Source: an uncultured Lachnospiraceae bacterium (GTDB lineage Bacteria > Bacillota > Clostridia > Lachnospirales > Lachnospiraceae). Taken from it: 64,000 bases of DNA. The stretch spans positions 18,875 through 82,874 of the forward strand of contig CATJIO010000126.1 of the NCBI GenBank assembly GCA_949740725.1, written 5' to 3'. The translations under genes were made by a program, and so were the position numbers. The notes beneath the pieces are model-generated. The model made no database searches and was not told the DNA's origin. It saw only the letters and a list, made by a program, of their open reading frames with translations. Of this stretch, positions 26,852-34,502 are shown one piece after another; positions within the stretch are counted from its first letter, which is position 1, and each line of letters begins with the position of its first letter.

Positions 26852-28132
26852 ATGGAACAGAAAACACAGGTTAACGGTCATATGCTGGTAAGCGGCTGTG
26901 GAGACCGGGAGAGCTGGAATACCCAGCTTTTGTATTTTACCTGCTCGTCCCTGAGCTGGGATGACCGAAGGATCTTCCTTTTAAGCGACAGGACGGGAAG
27001 CCCTAACGTGGTGGTGAAGGATATGTTTACCGGGGAGGAGAGAATCCTTACTGAAAATACAAAGGGCACGCTGAAAAGCTATGTGTATTTTGATGGAACC
27101 TTTAACCAGGGCCTGGGCAAAGCCAGCGTTTCTCTGGACGCGGCCAACAGCGTGGTTTACTATATCCAGGACGATCGCATCTGTAAGGCAGATCTGGAGG
27201 GAAGGATTACCGTGTTAAACCAGGTTCCTGATGGAAGGATGACGGCCTTTACCCATGTAAGCTCCGATGGGAAGCGGCTATGCGTGCCCATGACGGACGG
27301 ACGGTGCCTGGATTTTGACCCGGAGACTGAGGGAAGCGGCCTGGATAAGCGGCCGGTTTACAACATCGACGGAAGAGTACAGGAGGAGAACTTAAGCAGC
27401 TATCTTTGTGTTTATGATACAGAGACCGGTGCCTTGCTGTATGAGAAGCAGGTACCCAAGTGCTGGATTACCCATGTACAGTTTAACCCGGTGAACCCAG
27501 AGCAGATCATGTATAATCATGAGTGGGCCAGCTTTGACTGTGGGATCCGCCGGATTTGGCTTTATGATCACGAGACCGATGAAATCCGGCCTATCCGCAC
27601 GGAAGGAGACGACACCTTGGGGAACCCTGGCGGTTATCCTCGGAAGAAGGAAGACTGGGTGTGCCATGAGATGTGGAGCGATGACGGCAGCCAGGTGATT
27701 TACCACGGCGGCTACGCTGACGGTCCGGCTATGGTAGGACGTTATGTGTTGTCCACTGGCTGCTATTATGAGATTGCTCTTCCAAAGGACTATGATGCCT
27801 ATGGGCATTTTACCATGGATCATCAGGGGAATTTGGTGTGCGATGGGTATTTTAAATATCCCTGGGAGGTTAAAAAGGTCTGGGACAACAGCACGGATAA
27901 TGGCCCGGATCCCCATAAGAAGGATGCGGAGTATATCTGTAAGGTATTCCCGGATTGGGAAAAGGGAAAGCTTACCTGGGTTCCCCTGTGTAAGCACCAG
28001 AGCGACTGGCTGGGTCAGGACGCTCATCCTCATCCCATCTACAGCCATGAAGGGGATCGGATCTTTTATAACAGCCGCAGCGGGAATACGGTGAATGTAT
28101 ATTGCGTATCCGCTCAGCCGCCACAACAGTAA
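26852..28132 (+). CDS. Oligogalacturonide lyase-like protein (PL22-type propeller)
   Basis: The 426-aa protein resembles family PL22 oligogalacturonide lyases, seven-bladed beta-propellers that cut short pectin fragments in the cytoplasm by Mn2+-assisted beta-elimination. The recognisable metal motif is QDAHPHP (Gln389, His392, His394) with a further His in HEMWSDDG (His272); ITHVQF and MYNHEW supply His208 and His223 as candidates for the catalytic base. There is no signal peptide, in line with a cytoplasmic enzyme acting on imported oligomers. I chose ATG 26852, with GGAGG 5 nt upstream; ATG 26840 is in frame and possible. It follows the TRAP genes, which fits uptake of unsaturated or short uronate oligomers. 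It could act on another uronate oligomer than pectin. Confidence 0.8.
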   Translation: MEQKTQVNGHMLVSGCGDRESWNTQLLYFTCSSLSWDDRRIFLLSDRTGSPNVVVKDMFTGEERILTENTKGTLKSYVYFDGTFNQGLGKASVSLDAANSVVYYIQDDRICKADLEGRITVLNQVPDGRMTAFTHVSSDGKRLCVPMTDGRCLDFDPETEGSGLDKRPVYNIDGRVQEENLSSYLCVYDTETGALLYEKQVPKCWITHVQFNPVNPEQIMYNHEWASFDCGIRRIWLYDHETDEIRPIRTEGDDTLGNPGGYPRKKEDWVCHEMWSDDGSQVIYHGGYADGPAMVGRYVLSTGCYYEIALPKDYDAYGHFTMDHQGNLVCDGYFKYPWEVKKVWDNSTDNGPDPHKKDAEYICKVFPDWEKGKLTWVPLCKHQSDWLGQDAHPHPIYSHEGDRIFYNSRSGNTVNVYCVSAQPPQQ

Positions 28133-28215
28133 TGAATTGATATTTTTCAGAGCGGCTTTAGCCGGTGCGCCTCTCCAACGATCCAATTAAAGTTACTTTT
28201 TTCTGTTTTTATCAG

Positions 28216-28274
28216 GTCCCAAGGTCAAAAATCCTTTTGCAGGCAAGCGCAAATTGGGTTTTCGACCTTGGGAC
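28216..28274. repeat. 59-nt imperfect palindrome of unknown type
   Basis: GTCCCAAGGTC (28216-28226) pairs exactly with GACCTTGGGAC (28264-28274). Inside, AAAAATCC pairs loosely with GGGTTTT, and TTTGC with GCAAA. This makes a long three-part stem. No good T-run follows, so it may be a dispersed repeat, a structured RNA or a weak terminator for the PL22-like gene. Confidence 0.55.
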
Positions 28275-28363
28275 TTTGGCATATTAATTGGGAAGGATAG
28301 AAAGCCCTTTACCATGTTTTCCATCGACAAAGGGATCTTTTTGTGGAAAAATCCAGGATCATT

Positions 28364-28402
28364 TGTTATAATCTATGGTAATATAACGTGAACACGTTTG
28401 CA
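28364..28402 (+). promoter_or_regulatory. Extended -10 promoter and cre-like box of the response regulator gene
   Basis: TGTTATAAT (28364-28372) is an extended -10 element; no clear -35 lies at 17 nt. About 17 nt downstream, TGAACACGTTTGCA (28389-28402) fits the cre/LacI-type consensus and resembles the first half of two operators found later in the window. Confidence 0.5.
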
Positions 28403-28469
28403 GTGTGAAATTTTGCATTACAATATCCTTCACACAGGCGGAGATGAGATAGAGGGTCGGAGGGAATAT

Positions 28470-29312
28470 ATGTATCGTTTATTGATTGCAGATGATGAGA
28501 AAATTGAGATGATGGTGCTGCACCGGACGCTGGAAAGGAGACTGGGAGGATTATGCCAGGTTTTCGAGGCGGATAATGGCAGGGAAGCTGTGGCGGTCTA
28601 TGAGCGGGAACAGATCCAGATCGCTATCCTGGATATTGAGATGCCTGGGATCAACGGGATCCAAGCAGCAGAGTGGATCCGCAAGAGAGATAAGAAGTGC
28701 TGCATTATTTTTCTCACTGCTTTTGACGAATTTTCTTATGCCAGGAAGGCCATCGCCGTGCGGGCCCTGGATTATCTTTTGAAGCCCTATGACGAGGAGG
28801 AGCTGATCTCTGTGGTGGAGGAGGCCATGCGTCTGGTGGATGAGCGGGAGGGGCAGGGGATAGAGAAGAGAGATGCCGGGGCGGCAGTACCAGCAGATAA
28901 GGCCTGGCGGAGGGAGCAGACAGAAGGAGAGGAGGAGCTGGAGGCCGTCACCTCTGAGCCAGAGTCTAACATGCGGCTTTCTATGGTGGCTGAGGCCATC
29001 GAGACGTATATGCGGCAGAACTATCGGGAGGATATCTCCATGCAGGATGCGGCCCGGGCGATGAACTATTCAGAGGCGTATTTCTGTAAGCTGTTCAAGC
29101 AATGCTTTGGGAAAAATTTTACTGCCCGTCTGGCGGAGTACCGGGTGGAGGCGGCCAAGGAGCTGTTGACCGGCCACATGGTAAATATCCGGGAGATTGG
29201 CCGGGCCGTAGGCTATGAGGATTCCAATTATTTTGCCAAGGTATTTAAGCGGATTACCGGACAGAGCCCTACGGAGTACCGGGTGAGTGTGTATAAGGAA
29301 AACCAGCAGTAG
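28470..29312 (+). CDS. AraC-type response regulator, orphan
   Basis: The 280-aa protein has a receiver domain at about residues 1-125: acidic DDE near 8-10, the phospho-accepting Asp in LDIEMPG (about 56), Thr in LTAFDEF and Lys in LLKPYD. An acidic linker leads to an AraC/XylS DNA-binding domain at about 170-278 with two helix-turn-helices (ISMQDAARAMNYSEAYFCKL and IREIGRAVGYEDSNYFAKVF) and the closing TGQSPTEYR. YesN-type regulators like this usually have a membrane histidine kinase next door, but none is here. The next gene is a second DctP lipoprotein. I chose ATG 28470, with GGAGGG close upstream. It probably turns on the catabolic genes on either side. Confidence 0.85.
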   Translation: MYRLLIADDEKIEMMVLHRTLERRLGGLCQVFEADNGREAVAVYEREQIQIAILDIEMPGINGIQAAEWIRKRDKKCCIIFLTAFDEFSYARKAIAVRALDYLLKPYDEEELISVVEEAMRLVDEREGQGIEKRDAGAAVPADKAWRREQTEGEEELEAVTSEPESNMRLSMVAEAIETYMRQNYREDISMQDAARAMNYSEAYFCKLFKQCFGKNFTARLAEYRVEAAKELLTGHMVNIREIGRAVGYEDSNYFAKVFKRITGQSPTEYRVSVYKENQQ

Positions 29313-29371
29313 CCTAATTGGGAAAGCAGAGAGCTGAGGTCGGAGGCAGTGGGTCAGGGAGGAGAGAAGGA

Positions 29372-30412
29372 ATGAAGGGGCATTGGAAATGGAGAATGGC
29401 AAAGAGAAGCTTTGTGATTGCCTCTGTGGCTGTTTTTCTGCTGAATGGCTGCAGCTTTGTGGGTCAACAAAACAGTGGCAAGGAATCTGCCCCGGAATTT
29501 GTGCTGACCTACGCGGAAAACCAAGCGGAGGACTATCCCACCAGCCTTGGGGCGTACCGATTTGCCCAACTGGTAAAGGAGAGGACAGAGGGCAGGATTG
29601 AGATTCAGGTAAAGGCCGGGGCTGCCTTGGGAGATGAGCAGTCTATCCTGGAGCAGCTTCAGTTTGGGGGTGTGGACTTTGCAAGGGTTTCCGTATCCCC
29701 TCTGTCCGAGATTGTCCCAGAGCTGAATGTGCTTCAGATGCCTTTTATCTATACGGGAAGAGAACACATGTGGAGAGTCTTGGAGGGAGAGATCGGGGAG
29801 AAGTTTATGGGCTTTTTTGAGGGAATCAACCTGCAGCCCCTTTCATGGTATGATGGAGGGAGCCGGAGCTTCTATACCTCCCAGGTGCCTATCCAGTGTC
29901 TGGAGGATATGGAGGGACTGGAGATCCGGGTCCAGCAGTCCAGACTGATGAGGGATACAGTGGAGATCCTGGGAGCGGAGGCTGTGCCAACTGCTTTCGA
30001 CCAGGTATACTCTGACCTCCAGCGGGGGCTCATCGACGGGGCGGAAAACAGCCTGCCCTCCTATGAGTCGGAAGGGCATTATGAGGTGGCAAAGTACTAT
30101 ACCATGGACGAGCATACCCGGGTGCCAGAGATGCAGCTGGCTTCCCAGATTACCTGGGATAAACTGTCTGTGGAGGATCAGCTGGTGATTTTAGAATGCG
30201 CCAGAGAGTCCGCCAGATATCAGCGCCGGCTCTGGACGGAACGGGAGCGGTTTTCTAAGGAAAAGGTTTTAAAAGCTGGGTGTGAGATCATTTGTCTGTC
30301 ACCGGAGGAGGAGGCGCGGTTTCGGGAGGGCGTAGCGCCCCTTTATGAGATATATTGTAAAGATTTTATGGATATTGTGGAGGAGATACGGAGGGTGGGA
30401 GAGGAGCCTTAG
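29372..30412 (+). CDS. Second DctP-type binding lipoprotein, without permease
   Basis: The 346-aa protein is a DctP-family binding protein with a lipobox ending LLNGC. The binding domain shows VKERTEGRIEIQVKAG, LEIRVQQSRLMRDTVEILGA with the ligand-binding Arg, and YSDLQRGLIDGAENSLPSY. It is clearly diverged from the DctP at 23580. No DctQ or DctM gene follows. It sits 59 nt after the response regulator gene, so it may act as an extracytoplasmic ligand sensor rather than a transport part, or share the upstream DctQM. I chose ATG 29372 behind GGAGGAGAGAAGG. Confidence 0.85.
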   Translation: MKGHWKWRMAKRSFVIASVAVFLLNGCSFVGQQNSGKESAPEFVLTYAENQAEDYPTSLGAYRFAQLVKERTEGRIEIQVKAGAALGDEQSILEQLQFGGVDFARVSVSPLSEIVPELNVLQMPFIYTGREHMWRVLEGEIGEKFMGFFEGINLQPLSWYDGGSRSFYTSQVPIQCLEDMEGLEIRVQQSRLMRDTVEILGAEAVPTAFDQVYSDLQRGLIDGAENSLPSYESEGHYEVAKYYTMDEHTRVPEMQLASQITWDKLSVEDQLVILECARESARYQRRLWTERERFSKEKVLKAGCEIICLSPEEEARFREGVAPLYEIYCKDFMDIVEEIRRVGEEP

Positions 30413-30461
30413 GCATAGGGGGCAACAATGGCTGCCTAAGGCCTGCCTGTCGGAAAAGCAC

Positions 30462-30490
30462 TTGACATAAACAAAAAGATATGTTATGCT
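30462..30490 (+). promoter_or_regulatory. Sigma-A promoter of the MaoC operon
   Basis: Perfect TTGACA (30462-30467), 17 nt, TATGCT (30485-30490). A palindromic operator begins 12 nt after the start of the -10 box, so repression at the start site is expected. Confidence 0.8.
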
Positions 30491-30496
30491 GTGTTT

Positions 30497-30523
30497 ATGA
30501 AAACGTTTGCACAAACGATTTCT
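30497..30523 (+). promoter_or_regulatory. LacI/CcpA-type operator at the MaoC operon start site
   Basis: This 27-nt block begins TGAAAACGTTTGCA, which fits the cre consensus, and goes on as CAAACGATTTCT. It matches the block at 32228-32254 at 25 of 27 positions and lies at the same distance from the -10 box. Confidence 0.75.
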
Positions 30524-30616
30524 CTACAATTTAACTTGCAAGAAGAGATTTGGAGCGTTTATTCCTGCAGCCAATGAGTCAGGGCGGCTGACAGAAAGGA
30601 AGAAGGAGGATAGCAC

Positions 30617-31054
30617 ATGAAGGAACTGGAGTTAAAGGAAGTGGAGAAGACTGTGGAGAGCATTCCCATGGGGCAGAAGGCCTACTTTTCTAAGACGGTA
30701 ACTGAGGGTGACGTGGCTTTGTTTGCCGGGATTACCGGAGCGTTTGAGCCTTTGAGCATGAATCAGGAATTTGCGGAGCGGACGCCTTATGTCAGCCGGA
30801 TGGTACAAACCATGCTGCTGGCTACCTACACCTGGCCGGTATCCACCCAGATCGCCTCTCCCGGGGCAGTGACCATTGCCCAGGAGTCAACCTTTTTAAA
30901 ACCAGTGAAGATTGGAGATACCATCACCGCAGTGGGAGAGGTGACGAAGAAGATCCTGGAGAAGAAGATCGTTATTGTCCGCACCACCTGCTATAACCAA
31001 GAGGGGGAGATGGTGATGGACGGCTCTGTGGTGGAGCTGATGCGGGTACATTAG
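30617..31054 (+). CDS. MaoC-like hot-dog protein, catalytic residues lost
   Basis: The 145-aa protein has the MaoC/R-specific enoyl-CoA hydratase fold: KAYFSKTVTEGDVALFAGITG, then the turn with the active site, TFLKPVKIGDTITAVGEVTKK, and a last strand. In catalytic members the turn has Asp-x4-His. Here it reads GAFEPLSM, with Ala42 and Ser47 in those places, so hydratase activity is unlikely. It may bind a CoA ester or pair with the active paralogue two genes on. AGGAGGA precedes the ATG. It is the first gene behind the operator-controlled promoter. Confidence 0.8.
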   Translation: MKELELKEVEKTVESIPMGQKAYFSKTVTEGDVALFAGITGAFEPLSMNQEFAERTPYVSRMVQTMLLATYTWPVSTQIASPGAVTIAQESTFLKPVKIGDTITAVGEVTKKILEKKIVIVRTTCYNQEGEMVMDGSVVELMRVH

Positions 31055-31145
31055 TGTATGGTGAGGTGATCCTTTTGTGGTTCGGGGCGAATCCCAGATG
31101 AATCAACGGATTACTGATGAGCGGATGGAAAGAAGGAGGGATCCA

Positions 31146-31607
31146 ATGGCAGTGATGCAGTATGAACAGAAGCAAATCGAAAGTTTATCGGTGGGGGACT
31201 TTTCCCTGTTTACCAAGACGGTGAGTGAGCCTGATGTCACTCTCTACGGGGGGATTTCCGCTGACTTTTCCCCAGTGTATATGAATGAACAGTATGGGGA
31301 GGAGACCAGATTCGGCAGACGGGTGGCCCATCCCATGCTGGTAGGTGCTATGGCAGGTGGCGCCATGTTCCGGCTTCTATCTCCCAGTGCTTACCCGGTG
31401 AAGCGGGAATTCCAGATGATTGCGCCGGTATACCCCAATGATACCATTACCATTCGGGCAGAGGTGGCTTCGGTGGATCTGGAGAAGAAGCAGGTATTGG
31501 TGGAATTTGAGGCCTATAACCAGAAACGGGAACTGGTGCTCTCCGGAACTTCCCTGGAGGGGATGGATCTGATGGCAACGGATGGCGGGAAGGAGGAACA
31601 GCAGTAA
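31146..31607 (+). CDS. MaoC-like hot-dog protein, His replaced by Tyr
   Basis: The 153-aa protein is a paralogue of its two neighbours. The active-site turn SADFSPVYMNEQ keeps Asp40 but has Tyr45 where the catalytic His belongs; VAHPMLVGAMAG and PVYPNDTITIRAEV follow in the family order. It may be a partly active or non-catalytic half of a heteromeric hydratase. The start ATG 31146 has AAGGAGGG 5 nt upstream. Its last codons include the ribosome-binding site of the third gene. Confidence 0.8.
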   Translation: MAVMQYEQKQIESLSVGDFSLFTKTVSEPDVTLYGGISADFSPVYMNEQYGEETRFGRRVAHPMLVGAMAGGAMFRLLSPSAYPVKREFQMIAPVYPNDTITIRAEVASVDLEKKQVLVEFEAYNQKRELVLSGTSLEGMDLMATDGGKEEQQ

Positions 31608-31608
31608 G

Positions 31609-32064
31609 ATGAGTCTGGAAGGAATCGTGTTAAAGCAGATGGAGGATATCAAGGTAGGGGATGTGGCCTGGTTCTCGAAGACAGTGACAGAGGCGGATAT
31701 TATGATGTTTGCCCAGCTTTCCGGAGACTATGCTCCCCAGCATGTGAGTGCAGAATTTGGAAAGACAATGATGTATGGCTCGCGGATCGCCCACGGGATG
31801 CTGACGGCAGGGTTGATCTGCCCGGTGCTAAATAAGCTTTGCGGGGACGGAACGATTACCCATTCCCAGGAGATTAAGTTTAAATCTGCAGTACTCTTAA
31901 ACGATACCGTGACTGTCCGGGGTGAGGTAATCGAGAAAATTCCGGAGGAAAATCAAATAAAGATCGATGTGGTGTGCCGTAAGCAGGGAACTGGGCCGGA
32001 AGATCGGCCGCTGATTTTGGCTACCTTCGTGCAGAAACTGGATATTCTTTCTCTGAAAGAGTAG
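31609..32064 (+). CDS. MaoC family enoyl-CoA hydratase
   Basis: The 151-aa protein keeps the full catalytic pair of R-specific enoyl-CoA hydratases: SGDYAPQHVSAEFG gives Asp40 and His45, followed by RIAHGMLTAGLI and LLNDTVTVRGEV. It should add water to, or remove it from, a CoA thioester in the cytoplasm. It is the only one of the three tandem paralogues with an intact site. The ATG at 31609 follows the previous stop by one base, with AGGAGG upstream. A terminator hairpin comes after the stop. Confidence 0.88.
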   Translation: MSLEGIVLKQMEDIKVGDVAWFSKTVTEADIMMFAQLSGDYAPQHVSAEFGKTMMYGSRIAHGMLTAGLICPVLNKLCGDGTITHSQEIKFKSAVLLNDTVTVRGEVIEKIPEENQIKIDVVCRKQGTGPEDRPLILATFVQKLDILSLKE

Positions 32065-32082
32065 AGAGGTGAATTGAGGAAA

Positions 32083-32113
32083 AAACGCTCCGCTGGTCTA
32101 CAGCGGGGCGTTT
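32083..32113 (+). terminator. Terminator of the MaoC operon
   Basis: AAACGCTCCGCTG (32083-32095) pairs with CAGCGGGGCGTTT (32101-32113) with one T-G pair. The T-run is short (TTT). It separates the MaoC operon from the next promoter. Confidence 0.65.
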
Positions 32114-32192
32114 GACGAATCGGACGGCCTTTATCCTCTTAGGGCATGAATTTCTGATAAAGAAAAACCGGATGGAAATGGTGAAAATCCTC

Positions 32193-32221
32193 TTGACGCC
32201 AGAAGAAAAAGGTGCTATTCT
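32193..32221 (+). promoter_or_regulatory. Sigma-A promoter of the flavoprotein/CoA-transferase genes
   Basis: TTGACG (32193-32198), 17 nt, TATTCT (32216-32221). The layout copies that of the MaoC operon promoter, with the operator starting 12 nt after the first base of the -10 box. Confidence 0.75.
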
Positions 32222-32227
32222 ATAACT

Positions 32228-32254
32228 ATGAAAACGATTGTACAAACGATTTCT
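32228..32254 (+). promoter_or_regulatory. Second copy of the LacI/CcpA-type operator
   Basis: TGAAAACGATTGTACAAACG followed by ATTTCT; the 27-nt block differs from that at 30497-30523 only at two positions. The inner CGATTGTACAAACG is an imperfect inverted repeat, as expected for a dimeric LacI-family repressor. Confidence 0.75.
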
Positions 32255-32360
32255 TGTCTTAAAGCAAACGACGTCCGATAATGAAAAAGCCTCATTGCCG
32301 TGGAGGTGTTTTGAAGACCTTTGCCGGTCAGAAATCGGGATTTTGGGAAGGAGAATGGAG

Positions 32361-34436
32361 ATGGAGCAGAGGACCATCCGTATCGGGGAGAGGGAGTATC
32401 CTTTTTATGCGGTACAGACGATTGTAGTAGGGAGCGGCGCGGCAGGGTTAAATGGAGCGGTTTCCCTGTATAAGGCCGGACAGAGAGACATCGCTGTCCT
32501 GACAGAGGGGCGGTTTATGGGAACCTCCAGGAATACAGGTTCGGATAAGCAGACGTATTATAAGCTGACTACCTGCGGCAGCGAGCCGGACAGCGTACGG
32601 AAGATGGCTCAGACCTTATTTGACGGCCAGGCTATGGATGGGGATTTAGCTTTGGCGGAGGCGGCCCTTTCTCTGCGGGGATTTTACCATTTAGTGGATA
32701 TCGGGGTGCCTTTCCCCTGTAATGGCGGTGGGGAGTATGTGGGCTATAAGACAGATCACGATCCCAATCAGCGCGGAACCTCCGCCGGCCCCCTTACCTC
32801 TAAGTTTATGACCGAGGCTCTCTGGGAGGAGGTGGAGAGGTATTCGATTCCAGTGTTTGACGGATACCAGGTAATCGAGATTTTGACTGACCAGGAGGCA
32901 GATTTCCAGGAGGGCCAGGGACGGGAAGAAGGCTTGGAACAAAAGGCGCGCAGACGGGTGCGGGGCCTTTTAGCATTGAATATCCGGGAGGACAGGGCAG
33001 AAAAGCAGTACACCGTGTTCGGGGCGGATAATATTGTCTATGGGGTAGGCGGCGAGGCTGGTATGTATGACACTTCCGTTTATCCGGTGAGCCAGACCGG
33101 CGGTATGGGATGCGCCTTCCGGGCCGGGGCCAGGGGAAAGAATCTGACGGAATCCCAGTATGGTATGGCTTCAGTCAAGTTTCGCTGGAATCTGTCCGGT
33201 ACTTATCAGCAGGTGATTCCCAGGTACGTTTCCACTGACGCGGACGGCAGCGATGAACGGGAATTCTTGGATGAATATTTTCCAAAGCCGGAGGATATGC
33301 TTTACGCCATTTTTCTAAAGGGCTATCAGTGGCCCTTTGACCCGCGGAAAACCATGGATTACGGCTCTTCACTCATTGACCTTTTGGTATATCAGGAAAC
33401 AGTGATGAAAGGGCGGAAGGTGTACCTGGATTACCGGAGGAATCCCAGCGCGGCGGAGGAAAAGGGACATTTCCTTTCCAGGCTCCTTCACCAGGAGGCT
33501 TATGATTATCTGGAGAGCTCTGATGGCTTGTGGGATACTCCCATAGAGCGGTTGGAGCACATGAATCCTGCGGCCATTGAACTTTACCGCTCCCACAACA
33601 TTGACCTGTACACAGAGATGCTGGAGATAGGGGTTTGCGCCCAGCATAATAACGGCGGCCTGGCAGGAAACGGTTGGTGGGAGAGCAATTTGAGCCATTT
33701 TTTCCCGGTGGGAGAGGTAAATGGAACGCACGGCGTTTACCGCCCAGGAGGAAGCGCCTTAAATTCTGGCCAGGTGGGAAGCCTGCGGGCTGCACAGTTT
33801 ATCGCTGGAAAATATACCGAGGAGCCTTTGGATGAGCAACAGCTGGCGATGCGATGCGGTGCACAGATTGAGGCAGCGGCAGCTTTTGGGATGAGAGCAA
33901 TAGAGATGGGAAGGAAAATCTTGGAAGAAGAGTCGGAGGAGCCGAACAGAGCGTTGCTGGATTGGAAGGCAGAGAAGAAGGAGTTAGGTGTCCGGATGTC
34001 AAAGAGGGGGGCCAATATCCGCTCCATGGAAGGGGTAGAGCAGGCCCTGGCGGAGAATCGTACCCAGCAGGTAAGGATGGATCGCTTTGGGATCCAGACA
34101 GCGCCGGAGCTAAAGCATTTATACCGCCTTCGGGATTTGCTGGTGAGCCAGCAGATATATCTGGAGGCTATCCGGGATTACATTCAAAAGGGCGGAACCA
34201 GCCGGGGTTCTTATCTGATCTGCGATCCGGAAGGCAAAAAACCCTTGGAATGCCTGCCGGAGGAGTTTCGGTTCTCCCTGGAGGATAGGGGACTGTCCGG
34301 ACAGATTCAGGAGATTGTCTATGAGAATGGCCGGTGCCAGTGTTTCTGGCGACCGGTGCGGCCTATTCCGGAGGAGGACAGCTGGTTTGAAATGGTATGG
34401 AGAAACTGGCGGGAAGGCGTTTACTTTGGTGAATAA
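32361..34436 (+). CDS. FAD-dependent fumarate-reductase-like flavoprotein
   Basis: The 691-aa protein has an N-terminal FAD-binding motif, VVGSGAAGLNGAVSLYKAG (about residues 15-35), and the later AQHNNGGLAGNGWWESNLSH and FFPVGEVNGTHGVYRPGGSAL of the FAD_binding_2/SdhA-FrdA family. Members pass hydride between FAD and the double bond of a dicarboxylate or another enoate. There is no signal peptide and no iron-sulphur or membrane subunit gene next to it, so its electron donor is unknown. The C-terminal 150 residues are helical, as in fumarate reductases. I chose ATG 32361 because AAGGAG lies 7 nt upstream; ATG 32355 is too close to it. The catalytic Arg/His set was not mapped. Confidence 0.75.
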   Translation: MEQRTIRIGEREYPFYAVQTIVVGSGAAGLNGAVSLYKAGQRDIAVLTEGRFMGTSRNTGSDKQTYYKLTTCGSEPDSVRKMAQTLFDGQAMDGDLALAEAALSLRGFYHLVDIGVPFPCNGGGEYVGYKTDHDPNQRGTSAGPLTSKFMTEALWEEVERYSIPVFDGYQVIEILTDQEADFQEGQGREEGLEQKARRRVRGLLALNIREDRAEKQYTVFGADNIVYGVGGEAGMYDTSVYPVSQTGGMGCAFRAGARGKNLTESQYGMASVKFRWNLSGTYQQVIPRYVSTDADGSDEREFLDEYFPKPEDMLYAIFLKGYQWPFDPRKTMDYGSSLIDLLVYQETVMKGRKVYLDYRRNPSAAEEKGHFLSRLLHQEAYDYLESSDGLWDTPIERLEHMNPAAIELYRSHNIDLYTEMLEIGVCAQHNNGGLAGNGWWESNLSHFFPVGEVNGTHGVYRPGGSALNSGQVGSLRAAQFIAGKYTEEPLDEQQLAMRCGAQIEAAAAFGMRAIEMGRKILEEESEEPNRALLDWKAEKKELGVRMSKRGANIRSMEGVEQALAENRTQQVRMDRFGIQTAPELKHLYRLRDLLVSQQIYLEAIRDYIQKGGTSRGSYLICDPEGKKPLECLPEEFRFSLEDRGLSGQIQEIVYENGRCQCFWRPVRPIPEEDSWFEMVWRNWREGVYFGE

Positions 34437-34502
34437 TGAGTTGTGAGCAGCCTGTTAGAACAGGCAGAAGGTATCAGTTGCAGGAGCAAAAGGAGAAGAC
34501 AG

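Noticed and set aside
30497..32254. Direct repeats as insertion-element ends or attachment sites
   Set aside because: They lie at fixed distance from promoters and carry a cre/LacI core; no transposase or integrase is between them.
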